From Gnetum montanum (Eukaryota > Streptophyta > Gnetopsida > Gnetales > Gnetaceae): a stretch of 64,000 nt of DNA. Below the pieces are notes generated by a model, which ran no database searches, was not told the DNA's origin, and saw only the letters and a list, made by a program, of their open reading frames with translations. Below are positions 47,441 to 58,330 of the stretch, piece after piece. How positions within the stretch are numbered: the stretch's first letter is position 1; the number at the start of each line of letters is the position of its first letter. The translations under genes were made by a program, and so were the position numbers. The stretch spans positions 216,715 through 280,714 of the forward strand of contig MNCI01023340.1 of NCBI GenBank assembly GCA_015680685.1. The letters run 5' to 3'.

Positions 47441-49220
47441 TATCTTGATCTTCCTCTGCTAAAGCATCCTAAGATGCAGGGGCTTTATGTTGGATCATAA
47501 AAAAATTTGAAGAGATAATAGTTTATAACTTGGTATTACTTACCAAAGTTGAACCGTGACTTCCAACTTTAGACTCAAGAATTAACACTAAGATGACACT
47601 TCCTTGTTATATTTTAACATTATAGGAATGCAATAATATAAAATTAAGTACTAAAATAAAAATATACAAACTACTGTATATTTTTAATAATTTTATTTAT
47701 TTAAGGATGGTGAAATGAAGTCATTAGACACTAGCGTAAACATTCGACAAATATGTCAGGCTTTCGTTCATCTTTCATCTATTAATCCACTGTGGGGTCT
47801 TTGTTTTTACATCTTTGGAAAATGAAAACATGAAAACTTACGGCGAGTTTGATATGTCGGTGCTTGGTATATAAAGAGATGTTGGGCCTTGAGATTCCTG
47901 CAACTGCATTGAGAGATTATACTTTGTGAGGTTATACACACATGTTGGGTCTCTAGATTTTTGCAAGTGGTAGAATCTTATAAAAATCAAATATCTCGTC
48001 CAAAGTAAATTGGGCTGATTAGATTTTGTTTGGATCCTGCATCACTACAGATTACCTCATTGTGAGGTAGAAAATGTTCCGAAAGCAAAAAGCTCGGTAA
48101 AAGAAAAAATGGAGTGATTAGATTATACCTTTGTGAGGTAGTATCTCCCAAAACCAGTTCCGCAGATTTACCTTTCTTAACCAAACAAGATTGAAAGATT
48201 CATCCAATCGTCATAGCGCCTTGAAGTCATTCTACATCATTAAACGATATCTTAGCATTCACGCATTTTGGAAAATGAAAAGCATTCCAGACCTGACAAC
48301 AATTGCTTCTTGATGCATTTTTGCTGGCTACCGATTTGCCAACGGCTAACACGCAAGCCTGACGCTCTGCATGTGCTTTTTCCGAGAACTCCGATTTGGT
48401 CCCAGTTGGCGTATTAATGCACCCCGTACCCACTTGCATTGGTCAAGGCAAAGGTTTCACATGCCATGCTCATGCTATCATACCTATTGCATTTTATTCT
48501 CTTATATGATTTTCATACTCATTCCTTGGTTTTTATTTTTATTTTTTCCCGTTAAACAAGATATTCTTGCACATAGCATTCATCTTCATCACAAAAACCT
48601 TCGATTCCTGAATACTATAATTTTTCTGCTTTGCAAAATGGTCCAAAACCTTCGATCCAGAATGTTGTAATTTTTCTACCTAGGTAGAATGCTCCAAATT
48701 TCCCAACTATTTCAATGTAGGCCTTAAACCATTTTGGCAGTGTGAGATTTGGCTTTCTTGGTTTTTTTCGATTTTGAAATCTAAATCTTGAATAATAAGA
48801 AACATTTAAAACTATATATGCATTTCCTTTGCCCAAATGGTAAACCATTCAAATCATTAATTATGAATAGCTTCCAATTTGCAAAGCCCTATTGAAGGAT
48901 GCCTTTCTTGTGGTTTGAAAGATAGATATTTTATGAAAACTTCATCCCAAATCATATTTTATGAAACATAGGCAAATATCATGATCTCAAATGTTAAAAA
49001 CCTTGCATCATTGTCAACTATCACTGGATCAAAAAGACAAATTATAATCATATTTAATGTGAAAACTTGAGGTTGCAATGATTTGACAAGCATATAATTC
49101 AAGATCCAAAATGCTTCATCCATGTTTATCTAGGTACAATAAAGATAAAAAAAGGGTAGGGATTTGTGGATTCTCTAGTATTGACCATTTGGTATGTCAA
49201 AACCTAAAGAAAAATGGAGA
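47441..49220. other. Low-repeat region without identified gene
   Basis: A minus-strand frame at 48439-48227 (70 codons, MQVGTGCINTPTGTKSEFSE onward) has gene-like composition but no recognised motif. TTGTGAGGT recurs three times at 47924-48140. Confidence 0.3.
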
Positions 49221-49229
49221 ACATAGAAT

Positions 49230-50489
49230 GTTGTGGAATGTGGTGATTTTGTAGGGCGTAAATGAGATCTACAAAGAGATGTCAAAATGGAGACTACAAG
49301 GACTCAAGGGAGCATGGTTGAGTATGAAGACTACAAGCTAAATGAAGATGCTTCAGTAATCAAGAGTAAGTTAAATTAGTAAGAGGAAGCCTCAGGAACC
49401 AAAGTTCAAAAGTTGAGAAGACGTCTCCAAGAAGTAGAAGACGTCTTGCCAGAAGTGAAGTGCATTCATAGAAGATGTCTCCCAAAAATAGAAGACATTT
49501 CATTTTTAGAGAAGATGTCTCACTTTCAGAGGAGACATCTCCCTAGAATTGAAGTTAATTTTAGAGAGACATCCTAATCTTGAAGAAGACTTCTACACTA
49601 GCCATTAGATAGTCATGCATGAATTTTGAGGTGTTTTCAAAAACTTTGAGGCTATAAGAAGACTTTAATATCTTGGGTATTGTGAAAGTATTGAGTAAGC
49701 ATTATCAACATCAAAGACATCATTGTGTATTTTATTCTATTGTACTTATGCACTTGAATTGTCACATCATTTGTTTGGCTTGTTGTGGAACTGTACTTTA
49801 TTGACCAAGGAATTTGTAAATTGAGTTACATTTTTTCCTTGTAATTCTTTTTCTTTTCTTACTACCCTAAAGGATTGATGTGCTTCTTGTGAGAAGGCAT
49901 CCTTTTAGAGCTTGTTGGGATCCTACAAGATTGAGTTGTTTTGCTACATCAAAACACTCCAAAGTAGAGCTCTATTTTGTATAGGTTGTGGGATCCTCTA
50001 AATCACTTTTGAGCTTGTTAGGACCTTGTGGGATTGAGAGTTACAAAGGTTGTGATATCCTTTAGACTATAGTTTGGAAGAAACAAGTCCAAAAGTGTGA
50101 AAGGAATCTACCCTTTAAGTGTCGACTACCCAAGTCGGGAAACAATGTAACTTTTGTGTTTTATGTTTAGGCGTTTCTTGTAATTTGGGAAACTTATTCA
50201 TCTCTTCCTCCCCCTCCACCACCCCCACCACCCCAAATCCCCAAACACACAAACACCACGCACCACCCCNNNNNNNNNNNNNNNNNNNNNNNNNNNNNNN
50301 NNNNNNNNNNNNNNNNNNNNNNNNNNNNNNNNNNNNNNNNNNNNNNNNNNNNNNNNNNNNNNNNNNNNNNNNNNNNNNNNNNNNNNNNNNNNNNNNNNNN
50401 NNNNNNNNNNNNNNNNNNNNNNNNNNNNNNNNNNNNNNNNNNNNNNNNNNNNNNNNNNNNNCCCCCTCTTCTCAATTCTCAATCCTTAA
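49230..50489 (+). repeat. Probable 5' LTR of a copia element (approximate left end)
   Basis: The right limit is set by the primer site at 50491. The left limit is uncertain. The region contains clustered AGAAGACGTCT / AGACGTCTTC-type palindromes (49430-49560) and a 192-N gap (50270-50461). No 3' LTR was found in the window. Confidence 0.5.
50270..50461. other. Assembly gap (192 N)
   Basis: Run of N between C-rich flanks, inside the putative LTR. Confidence 1.
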
Positions 50490-50490
50490 G

Positions 50491-50502
50491 TGGTATCAGA
50501 GC
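50491..50502 (+). promoter_or_regulatory. Copia primer binding site (tRNA-Met)
   Basis: TGGTATCAGAGC, a perfect match to the complement of the initiator tRNA-Met 3' end. Upstream of a plus-strand copia gag-pol. Confidence 0.85.
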
Positions 50503-50788
50503 TTGGTTATCTTTCATAGATAAAGCAACATGAACATGGAAGGGGCAATCTACATCAAGCACAATTGAACAAGAAGACTAATATACTTCATCAGTTGTTG
50601 TGTTCAATTCCTATATCACATCAGTAAAGGTAAGTCAAGTAACATGAACATGGAAGGGGAAATATATGTTAGGCACAATTGGGTAAAAAGACTAATATGC
50701 TTCATCAATTGCTATTTTCAATTCCTATATCACATCGGTAAAGGTAAATCTCTCATCTTCTTTTTTATAGTTAGGAATAGAAGATACT

Positions 50789-51200
50789 ATGACTGTAAGA
50801 TTGATAAAACTTGACAATCTAGACAACAAGGAAAGGTCAAATAATGAAATTTCCTTTGAAGAAAGGTATGGATTGTTTTGCCTTGAAGTTATTTCTTTCC
50901 AAAGCTCTTTTGTTAAAGTGAAAGATGTCTTACATGTCAAGGAAATGAAAATTGTATTTCTTAATGATGAATGTTCTTATCTTAAGAAAGAAAACTTAGA
51001 CCTTAAGGCTAGGATTCAAAGCTTAACCAAGATCAAAAGAAAAAAGATGAATGTTTGGAAGAAAATCAATCTAGGTTTGGTAAAATATCAAAGCCCAGAA
51101 TTTTAAATTGTTAATTTTGTGGAAAATCTAATCATATTCAAGCATATAGCTATCTTAGGATGAAACAGTACACTTGATCTTTGCAAAAGTAGTCTAGACT
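50789..51200 (+). pseudogene. gag: Copia gag C-terminal part with broken zinc knuckle
   Basis: 50789-51106 is open and Lys/Glu-rich with a coiled-coil look (FLNDECSYLKKENLDLKA). After a stop, NCNFCGKSNHIQAYS keeps C-x2-C-x4-H but the final Cys is Tyr. Confidence 0.65.
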
Positions 51201-51289
51201 AGGAACTTTGCAAGTTTAGAAGCAAAAAGAGAGGAAGTCTTAAAAGAACTTGATGGCTCAAATGGATCTCTTTGATGCCAAAAGAAACA

Positions 51290-51760
51290 TCTAGTATATT
51301 GATAGCAAATGTTCCAAGTACATGACAAGTGATAAAACCTACTTCATCCACTTCATAGAACAAAATTATGATACTATCACATTTGGAGACAACATGGAGG
51401 CTCTAATAATAGGTATTGGTACCATAGGAGGAAAAGGTAAAGAACTACCAATTGTAAATAAGGTTTTCTTTATTAAATGCTTAAAACATAATCTTCTTAG
51501 TATTAGTCTACTTTGTGATTCAAATTTCAATGTTACTTTTTCTAAAGAAACTTTTAGCATACAAGACTTAACCACTAGAAATATTGTGACAAAAGAAACT
51601 AGAAAGGGAAATGTTTATACCACTATCTTTGGAAATAATCTTAACCTTAAATTTAATTGCTTAATTAGTTATATAGATGATACTTGTCTCTAGCATAGAA
51701 AGCTAGGCCACATAAACAAAGAAATTCTTTAGACTCTTGTAATAAAGGAAATGGTTCATG
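51290..51760 (+). pseudogene. pol: Copia protease and GAG-pre-integrase
   Basis: YIDSKCSKYMTSDK at about 51297 is the copia protease site (normally D-S-G-C-S-x-H-M-T); Gly is Lys and His is Tyr, so it is inactive. The frame 51322-51693 continues through VFFIKCLKHNLLSISLLCDS. HRKLGHINKEIL at about 51697 is the GAG-pre-integrase motif. Confidence 0.8.
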
Positions 51761-52505
51761 GACTATCCAAACTCAAAGACTTTAATTTGAACACTTGCAA
51801 AGCATGCCAAAAAGAAAAGCAAATAAGGGTAAGATTTGGTAAGAAAAATTGTATATCTACCTGTTGTCCCTTAGATCTTCTTCATATGGATGTGGTTGGT
51901 CCTTCTCAAACACTTAGTTTGGGAAAGAAAATGTACTTTCTAACTATTGTTGATTATTACTCTTATTTTATGTTGGTTGCCATTTTATATCATAAGGATG
52001 AGGTATTTGATCATTTATTAAAAATTTTCAATTAGATTTAGAAAGAAAAGGCTATGAAATTAAAGTTATCAAGAGTGACAATGGAGGAGAATTCAAGAAT
52101 ACCAAGTTTGAGAAATTTTATCAAATGAATGGCAGACTCCATTAATTTTCTGCTATAAGAACTCCTCAATAAAATGGTGTAGTCAAAAGAAAAAATAGAA
52201 TCTTGAATGAAATGAGAAGGAATATATTAAATGACTGAAATATTCACTATCATTTTTTGGCTAAAGCTATCAACACTACTTGCTATGTCTCCAATAGAGT
52301 TTTGGTAAAAAGATTTAGCTCTAAAACTCCTTATGAATTATGGATTAGTAGAAAACATTCAGTAGGTTATTTACATGTCTTTGGTTCAAAATGCTATATT
52401 CTAAATGATAAAGATAACTTAAGAAAGTTTTATCCTAAAACTAATGAAGGCATTTTCTTACGATATTTGTTAGTTAGGAGGGCTTATAGAGTTTTCAATA
52501 AATAA
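51751..52505 (+). pseudogene. pol: Copia integrase
   Basis: The first segment (51751-52035) has CKACQKEKQ (zinc-binding end) and LLHMDVVGPSQT with the first catalytic Asp, then TIVDYYSYF. After a stop, IKSDNGGEFKN carries the second Asp (about 52075), with a NGVVKRKNRI region for the Glu. The last segment (52257-52505) holds TPYELWISRK and FGSKCYIL. One stop and shifts break it. Confidence 0.8.
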
Positions 52506-52557
52506 AGAAGAAACTATAAATGTTAAAGTTGATGACCATGATACCATTCAAGATATT

Positions 52558-53140
52558 CTGGGGCAGAGCAGTAGCACTGGAACTCTGGCGGCTAGCATTT
52601 GACCGTTAAAACGAGCGCCCTGAATGAATAAAAGAAATGGACAGGAGAAGCAAAGAAGAGTGAAGGCGAAGTGCACCTCCTCTTGCCAGCTCCAACACAG
52701 CAGGTCCAAGCAATAGGCCGAAGCCCTCAACCATCAGTTCCTATGCGGATTCCCTCCCAGTTAGCCGAGCAACAGCAAGTTCAACAACAACAGCAGCCGC
52801 AGCAGCAAGACAGACAGCAGCAATTGGAAGAAAAAAAGATAAGCTCACTTCGTTCACTCCTGCCCTACACTCGATCACAGTGACTCCCGTACCTTGTGCA
52901 GCAAGGATACTTGACACTGTTACCACCAAAGACAATGTCCGACCCACCGCCAAAGGTTTGGAACCCAACGAGCACTGTGATTATCACCAAGGGCCGGGGC
53001 ACTTAACTGAAAGACGCTGGCAGCTGAAGCACGCAATACAAGATTTTTTCGATGCAGGCAGCCTTGTGGATCTTTGCCACAACTCGCCAGCACAAGTATC
53101 AACTTCTCCACAACCTGATGATGAAGTTTTTCCCATTTAA
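52558..53140 (+). pseudogene. gag: Ty3/gypsy gag C-terminal fragment inserted in the copia pol
   Basis: Distinctly GC-richer than the copia on both sides. It encodes a Gln-rich run (QQQVQQQQQPQQQDRQQQ, about 52767-52827) and then CDYHQGPGHLTERRWQLKHA with FFDAGSL (52970-53075). This matches the C-x2-H-x4-H-T-E-x-C-x2-L-K finger-like block at the end of many plant gypsy gags, here with the last Cys as Arg. No clean duplication or LTR at its edges. Confidence 0.65.
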
Positions 53141-53149
53141 AATTGTCCA

Positions 53150-53896
53150 GTATCACTCAAGTTCAAGCTAATAAAAATTTAGAAGTAGATAGTGAACATG
53201 AAAAAGAATAAGAAGATGAACTTAATGAGATATCTCCCATTCAACCCAAAATGCCTGGACTTAGTAAAACACACACTCTCAACAATGTTAATAGACTAAT
53301 ATACTTCAAGATGGAATTCGCACTAGAAGCGAAACTAAAGAAATTTGTGCATTTTTATCATGTCTCTTACAACTTGAATCTAAAAACTTCAAAGAAGTTG
53401 AGGAAGAAGGATTAATTTTTGCTATGCAAGATGAGCTAAATCAATTTACTAGGAATAATGTGTGGTAATTAACACCAAGAGTAGATCACAAACCAATTAT
53501 TGAAACAAAATGGGCCTTTAGGAATAAACCTAATGAAAATGAAAATATCATTAAAAATAAAGCTAGATAGTTGCCAAAGGATACAATCAATGAGAAGGGA
53601 TTGATTTTGATGAAAATTTTGCTCCTATTGCTAGACTACAATCTATTAGACTTCTTTTGGCATAGGCTAATATTAAAATATCAAACTATATCAAATAAAC
53701 ATAAAAAGTACCTTCCTAAATGGAACCATACAAGAAGTTTACATTGAGCAACTAGAAGGTTTTATAGATCCCATCAAACCTAATCATGTTTACAAGATTA
53801 GAAAGGCTCTCTATGAACTTAAACAAGATCCTAGAGCTTGGTGTGAAAGACTCTCCCAACATCTTACATCAAATGGCTTTGAAAGAGGTAAGGTTG
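53150..53896 (+). pseudogene. pol: Copia reverse transcriptase, N-terminal half
   Basis: Contains EEGLIFAMQDELNQFTRNNVW, TKWAFRNKPNEN, an EVYIEQLEGFIDPIKPNHVY segment and ALYELKQDPRAWCERLSQHL (about 53810-53870), with stops and shifts. These are standard copia RT blocks; it continues across the insertion at 55427. Confidence 0.85.
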
Positions 53897-54234
53897 TGTT
53901 GATGCATAAATTTTGGTCATGCCAACACCGGAAAAACTCGTTTGAGGAGACAATTTCCTAGGGCGCCTCCCGTATGGGTACGGAAACCCGGGAATAGTCT
54001 CAGCTGGAGAGCGCCATGTGACCAAGTGATAGAGAGAGAGAGAGAATACATAGAGAGAAATAAAGCATGAAAAGAAAAACTAAAGGAGAGAGAAACAGGA
54101 ACCATCGACAGGATGCATGGTTGTGTTGCCGCAAGAATCATGTGTAGCTGCGATCAAACATCACCAATGCCCTGCGAACCGCCAACTGCATAAATATAAA
54201 TCCACCACCACCACATGCCATTTGCTGAAATAAA

Positions 54235-54320
54235 AGAAAATCTGCTGACGTCCAACCGCCCAAATTGCTCAGAAAATAAAAGAAAATCTGCCGACGTCCA
54301 ACCGCCCAAATTGCCCATTA
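54235..54320. repeat. 46-bp repeats in left LTR (2 copies)
   Basis: Unit AGAAAATCTGCTGACGTCCA plus CCGCCCAAATTGCTC. Confidence 0.9.
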
Positions 54321-54544
54321 CTGAAAAAAAAGAAAAAAAGATAAACCATTGGCAACCACCCAGGGAGAGAGGAGGTTCAGTCCATGGCTTCATGGCCCTG
54401 GCCTCATTGGCCTAGGCTTCCTGGCCTGACTTCTCCTCTCCTCTCCTCCGTTACCTTGATGGCTTTTTATAGCCAATTTTTAGGGTTAGGGTAACCCATC
54501 TTTTTTTTATTTTTTATTTTTTTATTTTTTATTCTTCTTTTTCT

Positions 54545-54695
54545 TTTTTGGTCAAGTTAGGCCCTCCTTCTAGTGCCAAAAAGGTGTTGATGTATAAATT
54601 TTGGNGCCTCCAACCGAAAAGGAAAAGAGAAAACAAAATGGTCAAGTTAGGCCCTCCTTCTAGCGCCAAAAAGGTGTTGATGTATAAATTTTGGT
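54545..54695. other. Single-N assembly join with duplicated flanks
   Basis: TCAAGTTAGGCCCTCCTTCT through TGTATAAATTTTGG (54551-54604) recurs at 54641-54694, with N at 54605. It marks collapse of the nested element's interior. Confidence 0.8.
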
Positions 54696-55014
54696 CATGC
54701 CAACACCGGAAAAACTCGTTTGAGGAGACAATTTCCTAGGGCGCCTCCCGTATGGGTACGGAAACCCGGGAATAGTCTCAGCTAGAGAGATCCATGTGAC
54801 CAAGTGATAGAGAGAGAGAGAGAGAATACATAGAGAGAAATAAAGCATGAAAAGAAAAGCTAAAGGAGAGAGAAACAGGAACCATCGACAGGATGCATGG
54901 TTGTGTTGCCACAAGAATCATGTGTAGCTGCGATCAAACATCACCAATGCCTTGCGAACCGCCAACTGCATAAATATAAATCCACCACCACCACATGCCA
55001 TTTGCTGAAATAAA

Positions 55015-55145
55015 AGAAAATCTGCTGACGTCCAACCGCCCAAATTGCTCTAGAAAAAAAAAAGAAAATCTGCTAACGTCCAACCACCCAAATTGCTCAG
55101 AAAATAAAAGAAAATCTGCTGACGTCCAACCGCCCAAATTGCCCA
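55015..55145. repeat. 46-48-bp repeats in right LTR (3 copies)
   Basis: Same unit as 54235-54320 but three copies, so the two LTRs differ by one repeat. Confidence 0.9.
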
Positions 55146-55426
55146 TTACTGGAAAAAAGAAAGAAAGAGAAACCATTGGCAACCACCCAGGGAGAGAGGA
55201 GGTTCAGTCCATGGCTTCATGGCCCTGGCCTCATTGGCCTAGGCTTCCTGGCCTGACTTCTCCTCTCCTCTCCTCCATTACCTTGATGGCTTTTTATAGC
55301 CAATTTTTAGGGTTAGGGTAACCCATCTTTTTTTTATTTTTTATTCTTCTTTTTCTTTTTTCTTTTTTTAAAATAAACAAAGGCCCCATGCCAAGCAAGC
55401 ATGGGCGTGTTGGTATCAATAGGTTG

Positions 55427-56110
55427 ATGTCACTTTATTTCTCAGAAGAGAAGGTAATCATCTATTTATAGTTTAAATTTATGTTGATGATATTATTTTT
55501 GGTGCTACTAATGAAACTATTTGTAAGAAATTCTTAGATATTATGCAATTTGAATTTGAAATGAGCATGATGGAAGAACTGAAAAATTTTCTTGGATTGC
55601 AAATCAATCAATTTGTAGATAGTACCTTCATTTGTCAAACCAAGTATGTCAAAGACCATCTACTCAAATTCAACCTATCTAATGTTAAGGTAAAAAACAC
55701 TCCTATGGCTACAAAATTTAAACTTACCAAAGATGATTAAGGAAAGCTTGTTGATCACAAGCTTTATAGAGGCATGATAGGCAATCTAGTTTATTTAACT
55801 TCTAATAGACCAGACATAGCATTAAGTGTAGGAATGTGTGTTAGATATCAAGTTTTCCTAAAAGAATCTCATTTAAAGGAAGTCAAATGAATTTTTCATT
55901 CTTTAAAAGGTACTACTAACTAGGACCTTTGGTATCCAAATGATTCTTCACTTAATCTTGCTGGATATTGTGATGTAGATTGGGCAGGTTGTTTAGATGA
56001 CTATTAAAGCACAAGTGGAAATTACTTTTTTCTAGGAAAAATCCTTATCTCTTGGAGAACTGAAACACCAAAAAATTTTGCATGTTATGGCCAATTTTCA
56101 TCATGTAGCT
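55427..56110 (+). pseudogene. pol: Copia reverse transcriptase C-terminal half and RNase H
   Basis: IYVDDIIFGATNE (about 55478) keeps the catalytic YVDD. EMSMMEELKNFLGLQI follows, then after a stop YRGMIGNLVYLTSNRPDIAL (about 55765) and LAGYCDVDWAGCLDD with TSGNYFFLGK (about 55960-56040), the RNase H region. Sequence identity to copia ends near 56100, before the expected LTR. Confidence 0.85.
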
Positions 56111-56352
56111 TTCACTCCATGAAACTTAAGGTAAAACTTCTATGTAAATGTAAAGATTGTAATCCATGAAGGGTAATCTCACATATTTCATACTTTTAGG
56201 GTTGAAAAACTCTTCATAAGTGGTCAAATCCTTATTCTCCAAGTGAAAAAAGTCACATAGTATTTATATTTGGGCTTGGGAGTAAAAAATGACTTTTGGA
56301 AAGCCAAAAATGACAAGTTAATGGGTTTTATGGGGGGTATACTCTTTTTTAT

Positions 56353-57549
56353 GTTGGAAACATTTGTAGGGGTAAATCTCACCTACCACTAATGTGGAGG
56401 GGTGGGGGTTTTCCCCTTCAGTGTGGAAACCTTCCCCCTACCCCCTAGCATGGAAACTACATGCCCCCAACATGGAAGCCAATAAAGCCAAATTTCATCA
56501 CTCCAAGCACTTCAACATTGATCAGCCACTTCAGTAAGCATGGTAGAAGGCTCAACATGGAAGACTCATATTTAGCATAGGTGTACCCGTGTTACTATTT
56601 ATAGTAAATGGAATGGCCATGGGGGTTAAGCACTTACTATACATAGTAACCCCCCAAATTTGGGCATCCATCTCTACATGAGGCAAAAATTTGCAACAAT
56701 TTGATAGCCATTTTGCAATGATTGTGTAGCTAGATTATAACCATTTTTTAGTACCATTCATGACCTACAACCTATAGTAACTAGCCTCAAACACCATTTA
56801 TAGGTTCAACACTTTGGTAATTCAATAACTTTGACATTAGTTCCACTTTTTGGCACTTGAATACATTGAATATACATACATTTTCAAAGAAATATTTTCA
56901 CACTCTGGCGTTCAAGAGCACTTGAAAACGTTGGCATAAATGTTGCTTCTTGGATATTCCTAGCATGAAACCCCTGTGTCCTTGTGACCCTGTAACACCC
57001 CTTGGGATTTGTGAGTTTTTAGGCTCCATTCTACACTCCTAGGATCTCCAACCTCTAGCATAGAGCACTTAGGTAGCTTGGATTCTTCAAACTTCTCAAC
57101 TTCCAGTAGTGATCAACATTGCAAATTTGAAGTAGCAGCAAAGGAGGTTCAATAGCATTGAGAGTGGTAGGAAATCCGACTTGTGGAGTTGAACACATTG
57201 GCTTCAACAGACATTGAACCCCTACTCAAGTGAACACCCCTGTTGTCCTCTCAGGCACACATTATACACAATCTTTCAACTCTTCTTTATTTTATTCTTT
57301 TTAAAATAAAGTTTATAGTTTTGGTTTATGTTTGAATTAAATTTTTCATTATTTAGAGTGCATTTATATTACATTGATCTACAATCATATTATTTATCTC
57401 ATTCTACCCTCCTTAATGTTCTTGGTTGATTTTCTATACTAGCTTGGGCACCTCAAATCCTATTTTTTAGAGGCCCTAGGGATTTGGAGTTGAGGTAGCT
57501 ACACTAGGCCCATTGGTTTTACTAGTGATAAATTTTTTTAGTTGCAGCA
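56353..57549 (+). repeat. Possible 5' LTR of a truncated Ty3 element
   Basis: Starts TGTTGGAAACAT and ends GTTGCAGCA just before a primer-site-like motif. No second LTR copy confirms it. Confidence 0.35.
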
Positions 57550-57555
57550 ATTTTC

Positions 57556-57574
57556 TAGCACTAGAAGGAGGGCC
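57556..57574 (+). promoter_or_regulatory. Primer-site-like motif
   Basis: TAGCACTAGAAGGAGGGCC is a decayed match to TGGCGCTAGAAGGAGGGCC next to the nested LTR at 54675. It lies about 770 bp upstream of a Ty3 gag. Confidence 0.45.
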
Positions 57575-58330
57575 TCTACCTAATTTCTATGACTAGATCT
57601 ATTTTCTCCCATTGCCAAAATTGTCATTTGTAGGTTTTTTTCTATTTCTTTTTCAACCAAAACTTTCAAAAAACCAATGCTGCCCCATCCTCCATCTAAT
57701 AGATATTGTAGTGTAGAAGTTGCAAGTGCCTGAGTGGTGATTTTTCATAGTAGTTGTTGTGAATTTTTTCATCCAAAATCTAGCATTAAAACCTTTTTTT
57801 CTTTTCTTTCTGCTATCATTTTTTCCAGTTTCTAAAGTTGGTGGTGCAACCCTTCTGGAAATCATCAAACTTTTGGAAGTCAACTCCCCCCATCTTTCCA
57901 AGTTGAGAAAATTGGTAGCTTGCCAAAATCAAGTTCCAATGGAAAAACACCAACTTTCCACTTTGGTTTTTAGCCTTTTCCCCCTCATTAACATTGGATT
58001 AGAGAGGTGTGAGATTTTTCCCATCTCATCCCCCTTCTTCCCTCCCCCCAAATTCCCTCCCTCCCTCCCTCCCTCCTCCCCCCTCCTTTCCATACCTAGT
58101 GTAGAGGCATTTGGAAGGCTAGCATGGATGAGGCTTAATGCCAACGTTTCCAACTTTCTATTTTTGGAAAAGGGGTAAACCTCCATTACCCCCCACTTAC
58201 TATTTATAGAAACTACTTCATTTTTAGCCTTTTTTTGTTTTCTTTGATCATTTTTAAATGTTATTTATTAAGATTTACTCCTATTTTTGCCTTTTATAGC
58301 CTATTTCAAGCCATTTTTAATGGAATAGCC
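57575..58330. other. Leader of the truncated Ty3 element
   Basis: Untranslated-looking. It contains a (CCCT)n-type pyrimidine tract at about 58030-58088. Confidence 0.4.

Larger units (their letters stand above)
53897..55421 (-). mobile_element. Nested LTR element with missing interior
   Basis: Inserted within copia RT; GGTTG repeats at 53892-53896 and 55422-55426. The RT reading resumes exactly across it. Two LTR copies: 53897 to about 54548 (incomplete at its right end) and 54675-55421 (747 bp). Between them lie about 125 bp including N at 54605. Next to the right LTR the minus strand reads TTGGCGCTAGAAGGAGGGCC, a primer-site-like motif also at 57556, so the element is on the minus strand. 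Minus-strand TATA boxes (CTATAAAAAGCC) occur in both LTRs. Confidence 0.75.
50503..56110 (+). mobile_element. SIRE-like Ty1/copia element body, interrupted by two insertions
   Basis: The order gag, zinc knuckle, protease, GAG-pre-integrase, integrase, RT, RNase H on the plus strand is that of Ty1/copia. The wording of the RT and RNase H motifs resembles the SIRE/Maximus lineage. Interrupted by a gag scrap (52558-53140) and a nested LTR element (53897-55421). Ends inside RNase H at about 56100; no 3' LTR seen. Confidence 0.8.

Noticed and set aside
50194-50482. ORFs spanning the long N run
   Set aside because: They consist mostly of unknown residues through the 192-N gap.
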